Assembly: GCF_963678635.1 (NCBI RefSeq)
Contig: NC_087065.1
Location: 75,151,345-75,215,344 of the forward strand
Direction of reading: 5' to 3'
Source: Symsagittifera roscoffensis
Lineage: Eukaryota > Xenacoelomorpha > Acoela > Convolutidae
DNA: 64,000 bases
A program made the translations under genes and the position numbers. This document shows positions 11,119-23,428 of this stretch, piece by piece (positions within the stretch are counted from its first letter, which is position 1; each line of letters opens with the position of its first letter). Under the pieces are notes generated by a model that was given only the letters and a program-made list of their open reading frames with translations, was not told the DNA's origin and did not search any database.

Positions 11119-11303
11119 AAATAGAGTGCTACTGGCCAGCCGCAATGGTTGAACCTTTACCAGAAAGTCATAACGACCTAACTATAGGGGAGATAGAGAC
11201 TCTCCGACTTTCTCTGGTTGCAAAGGATCGAAGGAATAGTAAAGGCAAGAAACGCGTCAAAAATGCGCCACCGGATAAATATGTTAACAAAAAAAAGTAA
11301 AAA

Positions 11304-11722
11304 TTAAACAAGACTGCTCGTATCAGGGCGAAGCCCTGAATGTTCCGACTGCCTTTTAAGGTCTATGGAGCAGAAATAGCATGAAAAAACTAAATGTAAT
11401 AAAAATTAAATGATAAATATACACGCCATATAAAGTACAAAGTGAAAAATTTTGCTCTTAGTAACAAGCCAATTATGGCAAATCATCTTTCTTCAACCAA
11501 TTTTAACAATTTCCTTAGTCGGAATAAATCTCCGCGAAATACAAAAATGATCACAGGTGAAATATCTTTTCAAATTTAAGCTCAAGTTATCATTACTATT
11601 TGAATGATGACAAAAATTCCGTCAAAAATGGCTAGTTAAAAAGTCGAAATCTGTCTGACGAAAAAAACCCACCCGAGCACAAGTATTCCGTTATTTTCGT
11701 TAGAAAGTCGGAAGAAAAAAAA
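11304..11722 (+). repeat. Dispersed repeat with conserved 60-nt folded head, copy 2
   Basis: The best-preserved head: CTGCTC at the left pairs with GAGCAG at the right, around a perfect CAGGGC-GAA-GCCCTG hairpin and a CCTTTTAAGG palindrome. The body matches 7203-7737 and ends near gttagaaagtcggaag. Confidence 0.6.
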
Positions 11723-11953
11723 CTTTCACAAGGAAAGAATAGTAGCCTATAAATGAAATAAAAGGAAACTCTAAAAAACTTAAGTCTCAATCAATGTATA
11801 AATCATTAATATTTGGATCAGTGTTGAATGATATCAAATCTACAAAAAATAACAGTGTTTTGATTTACTGGGTTGACAAAAAAAATTTGTAGAACTTGTC
11901 TGGGTTAACTAGGTTTTTAAACTTTTATGAAAAAAGACTAATTAAATGGTGTA

Positions 11954-12294
11954 CAGTAGCGTGCCGAGGGGGGTTGAGAAGGGGAGGGGAGGGGAGATTT
12001 ACTGGGGTCGCAACTTTCCCCTATCCTCTCAATTCTGGATGCCAAGTGTTTTCAAAATGACTAATTTTGAGGAACACGCGCTGAAAAAAGCGCATTTTTT
12101 TTGGTCAAATTTTTCCAAAAAAGCCTAAAAACGCTTTTTTGAATTGTTTTTTGAAAAATTTGCCTGCGGCGGGGAAAGCTAGCAAAAAAAGGGTCAAACT
12201 AAAAAAATATCGGTAAAATTTTCGAAAAACCGCTTGCCCCCCCCCCCCCCCCCAAACCCCATCCACATAGAAAAATTAATTGCGCACGCCACTT
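11954..12294. mobile_element. hAT-like MITE with C-homopolymer
   Basis: The left end is cagtagcgtgccgagggg and the right end, reversed, is aagtggcgtgcgcaatta. The flanking octamers atggtgta and caggtgta match at 6 of 8. The interior resembles 10480-10900 (a gcgc-rich block, then aaaaatttgcctgcggcg) and ends in a run of more than 15 C. This is a third member of the same family within 2 kb. Confidence 0.65.
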
Positions 12295-12302
12295 CAGGTG
12301 TA

Positions 12303-12639
12303 GATTGATCTGGATCTGGTGTAAAATGATCAAAGAATAAGCTTGACAGAAAGATGCTACATAACAAAGCACTGCCATTCAAAATAATCACACTAAAAAA
12401 CACTATCTTCTAGAATATAGTTTTGATTATTATTTAAAAAATGGTTTTTTGATTTTAGAAGTGTGAAACTAATGTGAATTTTTGTCACTTTCTTTGATAC
12501 CAAGCTATGCAGATAAAAAAACATTTTATATCATCTGCAAAGCGAAAAAATATAAAGTCATCGATAACAAATTGGTATCAAGGATAACCGGTTACTCTGC
12601 AAGTGGCACAGAATAGTCTTAGAAAATGCAACAGTTTTT
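12303..12639. other. No gene seen
   Basis: AT-rich sequence without coding or recognisable repeat structure. Confidence 0.4.
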
Positions 12640-13010
12640 TCAAAATGTTCTCGTTTTTTTTCGGCGTGGTGTGATGAAATAAGCTGATTAAAAACATGGA
12701 ATTAGGTATATTCGACAGTCATATTAGAATAAGCTAATTGAAAAACAATTTTTGTGGAAAAGTTACTTGTAAAATGAAAAAATTTTCCAAATTTTTTTTT
12801 CGAGTTTTGCAATTTTTCAAGTTTTGCGGTTTTTACGTTTTAAATTAAGCTATTGTAAGCTTTCAAGCGGTCAACACTGCCGGCTCGTTTTATTCGCTCG
12901 AAATAAGACAAAAAACCAAAAAACTGAAACCAGTTTTTCTCGAAACACACCCGAATACAAAGTTCCTCCCCATTTTCAATGGTCGGATCAGAAAGAAATA
13001 CACTGCCCTG
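12640..13010 (+). repeat. Dispersed repeat family A, copy 2
   Basis: Carries tcggcgtggtgtgat, attcgacagtcatattag, cgctcgaaataagac and the right-end block cacccgaatacaaagttcctccccattttc in two adjoining parts. The middle block (ctgaaagggctt) is deleted here. Confidence 0.55.
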
Positions 13011-13149
13011 GAGAACACAGGAAGTCACGGGTTAAACGAAATACAGGAAAAAATTTCAATTTTTGCGATTTAAAGAGTAAAAAAACGAACAATCAAAACT
13101 ATGTTTAAATATCAAACCAGTCTTAGAGGTTTACGAAATTATTTTTTCA

Positions 13150-13880
13150 AATTAGTGTCGTTTTTTTGGCGTGGTGTGATAAAGGAATCTGAGCGAAAAA
13201 GTAGAGCTAATACGCTCTTGCGAGTCATAGTAAAATTGCAAATTAGAAAACAATTTTTGAGGAAAAATAACAAGAAAAACAAAAAAAGCAAAAAGAAAAT
13301 ATTTTTTTTAAATAAATTTTCCAAATTTTTTCGCAAATTTTTGAAACTTTTGATTCCTAAGATGAGGTTATAAACTCCAAAAACTAACTTCAGTTTAGTA
13401 AAATTTAATTTTCAAGGCTTAAATTAAGCATAATTAAGCTAATGTAAGCCTGCTCACTCGCCCGAAAAGACACCAAGAAATTAAAAATACCGAACCGGTT
13501 TTTCTCAACAGAGGGAAAACTTTTTTTGAAGTTTATTAATGTCGTTCGAAACACGAATGAAAGGGCTTCAATATGATTTTTCACTCAACTCAGTCCAATG
13601 ATAATTTGCGGTAGCTGATTTTAAGTGGAAAACAAAAAGAAACTAAAACATTATGAGGCCAAACTGTGAATTTTGTGAATTGTGAACAGATTCCACAGCA
13701 AGGACGCTTACTTTGTACTTATTTTGTTCTTTGATCCTTCCGACAAAATTTTAACATCTTTAAAGAGTTGCCTCTGGAATCTACGAACAAACAGACACAA
13801 AAAAGTGCGCCTATCATGTGCACAGTTTGAACTCGTAATGAATAACCCCGAATACAAAGTTCCTTCCCATTTTTAAAGGG
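13150..13880 (+). repeat. Dispersed repeat family A, copy 3
   Basis: Contains ggcgtggtgtgat, tgaaagggcttcaatatga, ccaatgataatttgcggta and the right-end block gaatacaaagttccttccca. It includes an A-rich tract, which explains the lysine-rich frame at 13101-13373. Confidence 0.5.
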
Positions 13881-14224
13881 CGGAACAAAAACGAGATGAA
13901 AAAAATGAACAAATTGTTTTGATATGACTTTCAATTTTTCATCAAATCATCCTGCCAATGTTTATATGATTAGAGATATGGACTACGAAGAAACAAATTT
14001 GTCGAAAAGTTAGAACTGTTTGATGACACTTTTGTAGGGCTTTTTTTCAATGAGTTTTACAGAAATGAGATTTCCAATAGAGTTAACCGCATGTAAGATA
14101 TTTTATCATTGACAAACGAAGGGTCTTTTTCTAGTTAGTTTAAATATGGTTGCACAGCATCGTTCTCGAATTAGAAGACTTTTGAACTCTATTCGAGAAT
14201 GATGACTGGGACGGTGTAGTAGTT

Positions 14225-14545
14225 GATTCAATAGTTGTTCCGACCATTGAAAATGGGGAGGAACTTTGTATTCGGGTGTGTTTAAGTTTTGTTTTCTTGC
14301 TGTTTGTTTTTTTCACGCAAAACCAGGTACCACAAATAATGATAGGACTGGGTTGAACATTCAAGCCCTTTCAGTCGTGATTCGAAAAGTAAAAAATTTC
14401 AAAAACTTTTTCCCAGTGTTGAGAAAAATCGGTTTGAATTTTTTGATTTTTCGTTTTGTTTCGTGCGGATAAAGCGAGCGAGCAGTCATTTTTTAATTGT
14501 TGAAAAGCTTACAATAGCTTATTTCAAAACGTAAATAATTAGTTT
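14225..14545 (-). repeat. Dispersed repeat family A, inverted copy
   Basis: In reverse orientation this carries ccattgaaaatggggagg, gtattcgggtgtg, gtaccacaaataatgatagg and aagccctttcagtcgtgatt, the mirror of the + strand copies. Confidence 0.6.
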
Positions 14546-14990
14546 TATTTGGGTAGCGTTAAATTGAATTACTATTTTAGCACCTTTTGGAATCAAAGTT
14601 TTCAAAAATTCAAAAAAAAGCAAACAACTTCAAAAAACTGCAGTAGGAGTAATTAATTTTCAATTCATTTATTTCCGTTCATTTGTCGAATACACCTAAT
14701 CCACAGTTTTCGTTCAGTTGCTTTGATCACACATGCCGGAAAAAAATCAATACTTTGAAAAAACGTTATTTTTTCTTTAAGACTAAGGTAGGAACATACT
14801 GTGCTACTTGCTCAGTAACTGGCTATCCTTGTTTCATTTTTTGATTCGAGTTAAGTATCTTTTTAAAGTTTATGAAAAACATCAGATATTAAAGAAAAAA
14901 CAGTAGATTTAACTGAATCAATTAGAGAAAAAAGTTTCGTTTTGGTTCCAGTCGCATTAAAAACAGCAACATCAGATCCTCCTCCTCTGC

Positions 14991-15172
14991 TCACACCCAC
15001 TGGCCTATTAATTGTTGTCCAAGCCAATTTACAACCTCAGGAGTAACATCCCTCACAGATTCCTCGATGCCAGGGAGAACAGGAATGAAAACATTTAATT
15101 GCACTGCTTTCATTTCCTTAACCTTTGGAAGTTGACGTTGCCGCTTTGTTGTTGAGGTTTTGTTGTCACATC
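14991..15172 (-). CDS. Possible 3' coding exon, unrecognised
   Basis: A minus-strand frame of about 60 codons without an obvious ATG runs from about 15172 to a TGA at 14993-14991. It has protein-like composition (QLPKVKEMKAVQLNVF, VLPGIEESVRDVTPEVVNWL) in an otherwise AT-rich setting. An AG (acgtag) precedes it, but the pyrimidine tract is poor. I do not recognise a family. It could be a last exon, or a relic of a transposon gene. Confidence 0.25.
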
Positions 15173-15839
15173 CTACGTTTTAAATAAAACTACTTAAAGA
15201 GTTTGTCACAAGAATTAAGCTTACAGATAACATTAAGTGGCCACCATATGCAGCAAATTTAATAAGGAACCCTCAATTTTATACACGTAAAAAATACTCG
15301 GTAACAAAAAGAAAAAATGCTTGGCAAGTTTTTTCATTGCCGATTCAAGGGATGACTGTAAGACAATCCTAAACGTTAGAAATCACTTTTAATATTTTTA
15401 ATCAGTTCTAGATTGCAGATGATTTCTTAAGTCCAGGTGACATAGAAAGCCTCAGAGTTTTGAAATATTACAAGACTTCAACTTGGGGGCTACTAAATGG
15501 TCATTTTTGAAGGCTGGAAAAACTAGGAAAACAAAAAACCAATATTGAAAAACAAAGAATAACAAACGGAAACCTCTAATGAATTTTTTTTTCCTGTGCA
15601 AATACTGATAGATGAATTATCACCTGAAAGTCAAGAAACCTGTCTTCAGGGGATATGGGGTCTCTTCTACCTTTTGTGGGTGCGATGGTTCAAAATAACA
15701 GTAGTAGAAACAAAAACCAATTCAAAAACGTGGCACCGGAGAAAGTTGTTTTCATAAAAGATTTTTGGTTAACGTTTTTTAAAATAGTTTTACAAAGACA
15801 GAATAGTAGATCAAACCAAAATTCTTCGACAGGGACAGA

Positions 15840-18725
15840 ATAGAAGCTCAAAAAGATCAAACACTCATCGTTTAAACGATAATTTTTTGATTGTTGAAAC
15901 ACCCATCGTTAACCCATCGTTAAGACACCAGACAAATAAAGAACACTATTTAAGATCATTTATCCACGAGGGATAGGACCAACATACGAGCTGTACAGCT
16001 CATCACGGCGAACCGCTGTTGTGCCCCTGCTTAAGAACTACATGCAATTTTTTTGGTTATTTTTCTGGGCTGGGTAATCACCCTCAAGCAACGAGCACGC
16101 ATCATGGTGGGCCTCGAACATCCGACCTTTCGATTGAGAGGCGGAGACGTTAACCACTTCACCACTGCTCCCCTTGGATCTTGGATCTAAAGGATCTAAG
16201 TAATGTACCTAAAAAAGAACAAAAATTGACCAATTAGTAGGAGAAACCAATTAAACGCCTGAGGAACTGCAGCAATAAAAAAAAGATCAAACACTCAACT
16301 TCAAATATCTCCAGACAAACAAAAAAATAAGGCTCTAAAGTAATACAGAAAAATGGTCAAAATGGATCCAAAAAAACGTCAACGCATACGAATCTTCAGC
16401 TTAACTGTCCAATTGCTGACGAAAAAAAGAAAAATATGCTTATCGTTAAAACACTCATCATTACCACACTATTTCAAGACAGACAAAAGGCGATATCTCT
16501 AGACAAACAAAACATCCTGAAAACAAAGGAGAAAAATGATCAAAAACGGACACGAAAAAAAATGTCTTCGCATACCAAACTTCAGCTTAACTGCCCGATA
16601 GTTCATGAAACAGTAGTATATTTTGTCCTGAACTAACAAGTTTCATCCCTTACTTCTGTCCACTTAGTAGAAGAACCCAATTAGACGCCCAGGGAATAGG
16701 AATGACAAAGAAAAATTACAGATTCATCGTTAAAGCATTCACCATTAGCACACTATCTCTAGACAAACAAAAATGCGCGTTTTTCTGAGTGCAAAAATGG
16801 ATGGTTGAACTATCACCTTAAAGTCAGAAAAACTATATCTAAAGCATGTGCAGTCTCTCCTACCTTCTCTATGTGCGAAGATTCAAAAAAAAAGTAGTAG
16901 TAGTAAAGAAAAATATAATTTGAAATGTGGCCGCCCTCGGATAAAGATGTTATCAAAAAAAAAACTCAAACGAAAGCAACTCCGTAATTCTCAGATCCAA
17001 AACTGATTTTTAAAATATTATCTCAGACAAACAAAAAATTGATGCACCAAAAGAAAAAAAAGTGCTCAGAACACCTCTACGAATACAAATTCTTAGTATT
17101 TCATATAAAAGCAACCACAAAACTCGAAACAATTGAAAAATCTGTAATAGAATCAGCACTATGACTACACAGAAAGAACTACTCAGTTTTGATACTTGCC
17201 GCACACTTACAAGTCGTGGTGACCGAGTCGGCACCGCCGAAGTAAAATTTTTACTATTTCTAAAGAGCATGTTGATCCTACAGAGTTGCATGTCTTAACG
17301 TTTAAAGCTTTCTGAAAAATTTTACTGAAACAATTTTTTTTGCTATCTTCAGTTTTCAATTGCTTCGTTGAATGGCGAAAACAATTTCATTAACCTGAGT
17401 AAAACACTTTAGTGAGGTTAACCAGACCAGACCACTTTTTTCGTTTGTTTCAGGCCCTCGATCTTTTGTTTGTCTGATTATAGGGTCTCCACTTTTTGTC
17501 AGAAGTAACAACTAACCCAAAATTAACAAGTTTTTCAACCCCCTACCCTAGCCCACTTGGTAGAAAAAGCCAATTGGACGCCTAGGGAACTGCAATAAAA
17601 AAAGCAATCATCTTCAACTAAAACAAGTCAAAAACTAATACGAAAAAAAGCTGTATATACAAATTTTTAGTTTAATTGAGGCAAAATCAACAACAAAACT
17701 CAAAACATTTTGGAAGAATCTTTGGAAAAACAATTGGAAATGTCAAAAACTCATCGTTGAAAAGCTCATTCCTAAAAAAAACCCATCGTAACGAAATTAG
17801 TGGTCCTAAAACAAAGGAGAAAAAAGGTGAAAACGGATGCAAAAAAAAACGTCTCAGCATACTAATCGTCAGCTTAAACCAAATCAAATTGACCACAAAA
17901 CTCGAAACAATTGGAAAATCTCGGACAGAAACAGAGCAACGACTGCACAAAGTCACGTTTCGAAGCTAGGAGCTTACTTGCGATTGGCAGACGAATCTCA
18001 TTTGTGAACTTCACTGAGAAAAATTGTGATAAGATCCAGTTGCCTCCAAACGCTCAAAGAGCAATATGGTCAATTTATTTATTAATGAATTTTTTAAAAA
18101 AAAAATCAAACAAAACAAAAGAATGAATAGCGCACATTCAAGAACAAGTCACTCTGCTCAATTTTTGTTTTTTGTTGTTTCCGTGGTTCTTGCGTTTTTT
18201 GTTGGTTTATGCTGATTACCTAACGTTGTTTTTGCTACACGGTGCGTGTAACAAGTCGGCAGCGCAAAATATAAATTTTTGAATTTTTCTGAGGAGCCTG
18301 TTGATCCGGTAGAGATGCTTGTCTAAGCAATTAACACTTTCTCAAACTTTTTTGAGGCGATTTTTTTGATATTTGCTATCCTCTCATTCTTGTTGGTTCT
18401 TGAAATGCCACAAGCAAACTGATTAAATTTAAAACTACCTGTTTTTGGGGAAAACAGATCTCACTAAAAAACAAAAGAGAGAATTGCAGCAAAAAAACGA
18501 AAATCAAGAAAACGTTCGAATATGAAAAATTAACTAAATAAAAAGTTTCATGTGACATATTCATATTAGTTATTTTAATTGACCAGTTGCCTCAATTTTC
18601 CGAACAATTCACTGGAGCAATATGATCGACAAAGAGTTTTGCTAATTTTCACCAGCAACTCAGGGCTGTCGTTGAATCGTCCTTCGAAGTTCTCTGTGAA
18701 TATAGTGCAGAACTTCTTGAAGACA
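15840..18725. repeat. Diverged tandem-like array of ~0.5-1-kb repeats
   Basis: Several blocks recur. One is caattagacgcccagggaa and variants (16250, 16680, 17570, 18860). Another is agacaaacaaaa after catcgttaaa (16310, 16490, 16770, 17030). A third is gttgatcctacagag or gttgatccggtagag (17270, 18300). A fourth is ccagttgcctc with gagcaatatg (18040, 18590). The array is indel-rich and has no intact gene. Two A-rich reading frames on each strand (for example 17676-17969 and 17687-17956) are composition artefacts. The tandem unit starting at 18726 was cut out of this array. Confidence 0.5.
16100..16174 (-). repeat. tRNA-derived sequence
   Basis: On the minus strand: an A-box-like tggtgaagtggttaacg, an anticodon-arm-like cctctcaatcgaaagg and a B-box-like gatgttcgaggccc. 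The anticodon stem and acceptor are imperfect. It is a tRNA pseudogene or SINE head rather than a functional tRNA. Confidence 0.5.
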
Positions 18726-19382
18726 CTGCCTCAAAGTCTCGTCATCAGGCGCGACACAATCTAGAACGTTTTGACGAATTAAAGTAGTAAATACTATCCT
18801 AAAACTAACAAAATTCACCCCCTTACCATTGCCCATTTAGCCATTTAGTATAAAAAGCAAATTAGACGACTAGGAAACTGCAACCACCAAAAAAAGATCA
18901 AGCAATTATCGTAAAAATGACTAGCGAACACGGAGTAGCGACTAACGGCTTGTTTTTTTTACAGAAAAACTTAACAATTATATATAAGAAAAATATCCTT
19001 CCAGGCAAACAAAAAATCGAGACTCTAAAAGAAACGATATTGATGATCAAAAATGGGACGACAAAAACCTGTGCGCATACGAGGGTTCAGCTTAGCTCAA
19101 ACGAGAGTCACCAAGAAAGTCAAAACAATAAGAAAAACCCCGACACTACCAGAAAAACAACAGCACAGAAAAAACTCCCTAACATTTGCAGCTTCAAGGT
19201 TAATGACCTAGGTAATATTGGGAAACTATTTTCTTTTGTAAACGCAAGACTAAAATGCAAGTTCACGACATGATCTTCTTAACTTAAACTTGGCTCACAT
19301 ATGCGGTACACAACGACACTTTTTTGCGGAAGAGACGATATACGTCGGCCCCTTTTTTCGAAGAAAGAAAACGATTCAAAGA

Positions 19383-19398
19383 CGATACACGTGTATCG
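19383..19398. repeat. 16-bp perfect palindrome with flanking gatacac repeats
   Basis: cgatacacgtgtatcg is fully self-complementary, followed by tgtatcgtc and several gatacac-type words. It is repeated exactly in copy B at 26254-26269. Confidence 0.85.
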
Positions 19399-19873
19399 TG
19401 TATCGTCGTAAACAAAGAAGATACATAATACACAGAGACGATACACAGATACAAATCTTAGCGGCGTATTTATTTAGGGCTTAATACGTAACAAAAAAAA
19501 TTGAACAGCAGATTGGAATCTACTGCCATCAAAACTATAACTAGCTGCACGAAATTTTGTGTCTGTTGTATCTATAACTCCTTGAACAAAAAGCTTATAG
19601 GTAAATACCCAAAAAAATCCAAGAAGGCATACAACCATTATGAGTTGGGATGGATCGCTAACTCATAGAGTAATTTCAGATAAGGTACACCGTCTGCTCG
19701 TCACGCTATCTTATTTTCGGCCGGATAAATTCGTGCAACTTCTTAGTCTAATACCGATCTTAATCTTACTCTTATATCTCTGAGTCTCAATAGATCTAGA
19801 GTATACTGGTTTTGTTAAGATTCGGTTTCTTGGAAAAGTCAACTAAATTGTAAGTTAAATTCAATATGCTCTG

Positions 19874-19901
19874 GTGCTGAAATTACAAGTAATTTCAGCA
19901 C
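19874..19901. repeat. 13-bp perfect inverted repeat
   Basis: gtgctgaaattac and gtaatttcagcac are separated by two bases. The copy B equivalent is at 26745-26772. It could be a protein-binding palindrome or a cruciform. Confidence 0.9.
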
Positions 19902-21592
19902 TTACAAATAAGTGGGTAGTTAGTTAGATGGAGTGTGATTGGTTAGTCTTTAATATTTTATAGGGATAAAATATCTAATTTATAACCAATAAAAATATAT
20001 AGTTTGGATCAGGTTCCACCCATACGGGGCTTACAGAGTTTTTGTTCTTTCGACTTCTTTCTGTAGTGGAGGATGGATGATGATCGTTTGTATTTTGCGA
20101 GCATCATCTCTATTCCGTCCTTGGAGGTATGAACTCCAGGAAGCTGGAATAATCGAGGCTGTTTTGTCATTCAACGATGACTGAGACCGTCAACAAAATC
20201 AATCTGATTTCCAAATGGTTTGTTATGATCATCTGTTCTTGATCGGTGTGGAGAACTGTGTTTCGATCTGGATTGGGAATGGCGTGAAGCTCGAGTTTGG
20301 AGGGAATGATCTGTAACTCGGATCTGTATTTATACTTGAATATCGAGGTGAACATTGGTCTGTTTCAATGAAGTCCTTTGCTTCGGAGTCAAGTCGTACT
20401 TCAAATTCTTTGAGTTGTTGAGTTGTGGTTGTGAGCGGCATATCAGTTGTGTTCAGCCATTCTGTGGGTTATGTGTGATGAGGTCGTCTTAGCTGCTTGA
20501 TGCTTCTTAGTCTTCTTGATTGTGTATGATCTATATTACTGCAATATATAATTTACATAAATAAATGTTTAGTTAGTTCTTCTTTTTAGTTATGATTTTT
20601 TATTAGTTTTTATTGCAAAAGCTTTTATTTTTAGTTCAGTTATTTTAAAAGAGTTACTCACACTTGCGTACCTCTTATGAAAAATAAGGAGTGTGTCACA
20701 AAGCGTGTGTTCTAGCACGGTGGGTTAGGCCGGCTATTAAGCATGCTCAGGACGTCGTCCTCTTCTGGTGGTTTAGGCCAGGAGTTAGGGTATGATTGCA
20801 TGCTGGTTTTTTATGGGGTCCTGTTTCGTGTTAACTTTTTATGTCGTGTTTGTTACTGGTTTTTTCCTTTTGTTGTTTTGGTTGTGTCCTTTTCTCAAAA
20901 ATCAATTTGTTTGGTTTGGGTTTGTCTTTCGACTTTTTGGTGTTTTATGCCTTCTTTTTCAGACTTATCAATAGTCTTCAAAAGAATAATTTATCGGTTC
21001 TTTAAGCTGGTTTAATCCGGTTTCGGTACCGTGGGTTTTCTTTTCTTAGTCATGCTGTTAGTTTGTGGTTTATGGTGTATAGTAGCTGCGTTGGTTAGTT
21101 GGGATTATTATATGATTCCTTTCTAACCGGGTTGAAAGAAAGTTTGAAACTTGTTATTACTAGTTTGAGTTGTTATTAGTGAAAGTTAAAACTTGAAATC
21201 ATTATTTTAAGCATTCGTCGTGGGCGAGCTGTGCGAGTGTGGATAGAATTTGTGTGCGAGTGAATTGATTAAAAAGTTAGTACTGTTGGCATTTGTATAC
21301 ATTTTAAATTTACTGCTTTGTGGGGATTGATATTATTAAATAATTTTCATTGTATTTAGATTTACTACATTGGAGAAAAGAATTTATACATTGAATTAAT
21401 ACTGTGGAGAAGAAATTTTAATGCATCATTTATTGCGGTTTGTTAATAAGAGTTTATAATTTTGAAGAGTTTGCAATTTTTTTTTCTGTTTGTAGATGAT
21501 GGTGATCTAAAGACTAAAGGAAAAACATTTAATAAGAAATGGTTAAGTTTGTTTTGAACTTATTAGTGCTAAATTATTTAATTCATACTTAC

Positions 21593-21919
21593 TTAGTCAT
21601 CGGGGAAGAAGCCACGATGGAAAATACCGTGTTTTGAACCTGATGTGGTTAGTAATTTTGCTAATATGCGAATGATATTTTCAGATTCGAGCAGTGGCCA
21701 AGGCAATTCAAGTGCTTTGATGGTGTTTAGTTCTGCAGTGCCAATGGAAAACTCGTAATTGGTGTGTTGGATGAAGTAAAAAAGTTTGTGGTTATATCTA
21801 GTATTGTGAATGAATTCTAATATTAGGATTTCTACAGGTTGAATATATTCATGCCGGACAATGAGGGGTCGGGATTCTTCTACAATAAAGGTCTTGGTGA
21901 GTGGACAAAATATATACAT
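21593..21919 (-). CDS. Unrecognised minus-strand ORF in the duplicated unit
   Basis: A 108-codon frame ends TAA directly followed by GTAAGT. Its C-terminal half (AELNTIKALELPWPLLESEN and onward) has protein-like composition and is preserved in copy B (28465-28761). There the N-terminal half is replaced because of the 558-bp deletion, giving a different start. It lies downstream of, and on the same strand as, the membrane-segment cluster at 23429-24345, so it may belong to the same element. No family is recognised. Confidence 0.25.
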   Translation of the reverse strand: MYIFCPLTKTFIVEESRPLIVRHEYIQPVEILILEFIHNTRYNHKLFYFIQHTNYEFSIGTAELNTIKALELPWPLLESENIIRILAKLLTTSGSKHGIFHRGFFPDD

Positions 21920-23428
21920 TTATTTTATTGGGTCGTAATTTCTGAGGATGCCTTGGAAGTTACAATTTTTAATGCAGTAGGTGAATTTTAGAAAAAATGG
22001 TGATGTGTACTTAGAATTAATGAATTGAAATCGATGGTGGGGTTGTCGTGATGGTGTGTGTAAATGAAAGTGATTTTCCATGAGTGTATAGTAAGTGTAA
22101 GTATGCGTTTGTTTAGTTCTCAACAGATGTCGTGCGAACAGTGGAGATTGCGTTCTTTTGGAGTGGGGAAGTGGAAGGTTAGTGAAAAAGCTTATCGGAA
22201 AATGATTCATAAGCTTGGATGTCGATTAGTGCTTCGGAAATGATGTGATTGTGCTTTTTATCCATTCAGCTTAGTAAAAAGATGTAGGGTGTTTGGGTGG
22301 GTTAGTTAGTGGAATACAAAGTGGGTTTGAGAAATAATAAAATGATGTCCAGTGGAATGTGGGGATTAGTACATGCTCATCGACATAGTGGGGTTGTTCA
22401 GTGTGAGGGTTGGAGTGACTAATAGTATATTGGGGAAAGAGGGGCAAGAAAATTTGGAGAAACTCGGGAGTATTAGTATGATCAGGGTGATTTACATAAT
22501 CGCGGGCTGTTCCGGGTTTGGAGGGGAACGGGTGATTAGGGAATTTTCTTTTGAATGTTCTATATGCACGGTTGGTAGTGGATGATGATTGGATTGATAT
22601 TGAGGATCGGGCTAAAGAAGGGGTATAATCTGAAGAGGGTGTAGGAGTAGGTGCGTTTTGATGTTATGGTTGACGATAATTGGTGAATGGTTAGGGTGTG
22701 AGGGTGTTGTATTCGTTGTTGTAGTGTTATTAGGTTATTTAGTTCAGATGAGGTTTGCGTGGTTTCTGGGGAATAGTTGTTGGATCGCTCATTGGTAAAG
22801 GGGGAGTATGTCGGGGTTACTTGGGAAATACGAGAGATGGTAGAGGGTGAATCAATTTGGGATTGGGAGTGATTGGGTCGAAAGGGGGTTTGAGAAAATG
22901 TCTGAATTATTAAATTGGGAAATTGTATTAAAAACTAAGATATCTGAGTTAGCGTCAGAATCCATATCGGATGATGTGTTAATATGGGGTGATTCAGTTG
23001 GCGGGAAAGCAAAAAGTGTGATGATGGGAATTGGGTTCTGGAGATTGGCTGGATGGGAAATTGAACGGTAGAGGGATCCAATTTGTCGGCTCATCGTGGG
23101 CTAAAACAAATATTGTTTTGAGATTGAAATGTTGTTGTATGTGGTTGTTCGATTATTTGTTCATATGTATCGTCATTTTGAGATTGTTGTGTTACAATGT
23201 GGTGAATTGGGCTTTGTATATGATTTGGTCTTGCATTTGCAATATTTACTAGTGCTAAATTTCTGAAATTTCGTGGTACTAGTGATAATGGATGATTTCT
23301 ATTTAGACTTGGTAGTTGTGGTGCTGTGGGTAATGTGTTTGTGTTGTGTTGTGATTTGTCATATGTGTGTGGTGTAGTTGATAATTTTGTATTGTATTCT
23401 TTTATTTGTGCATCTAAAAGTACTTTTT

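Noticed and set aside
18917-19273. 118-codon + strand frame, identical in the second copy at 25788-26144
   Set aside because: It lies in the A-rich repeat array, has Lys/Asn/Thr-biased composition and no motif. Its preservation is explained by the very recent tandem duplication.
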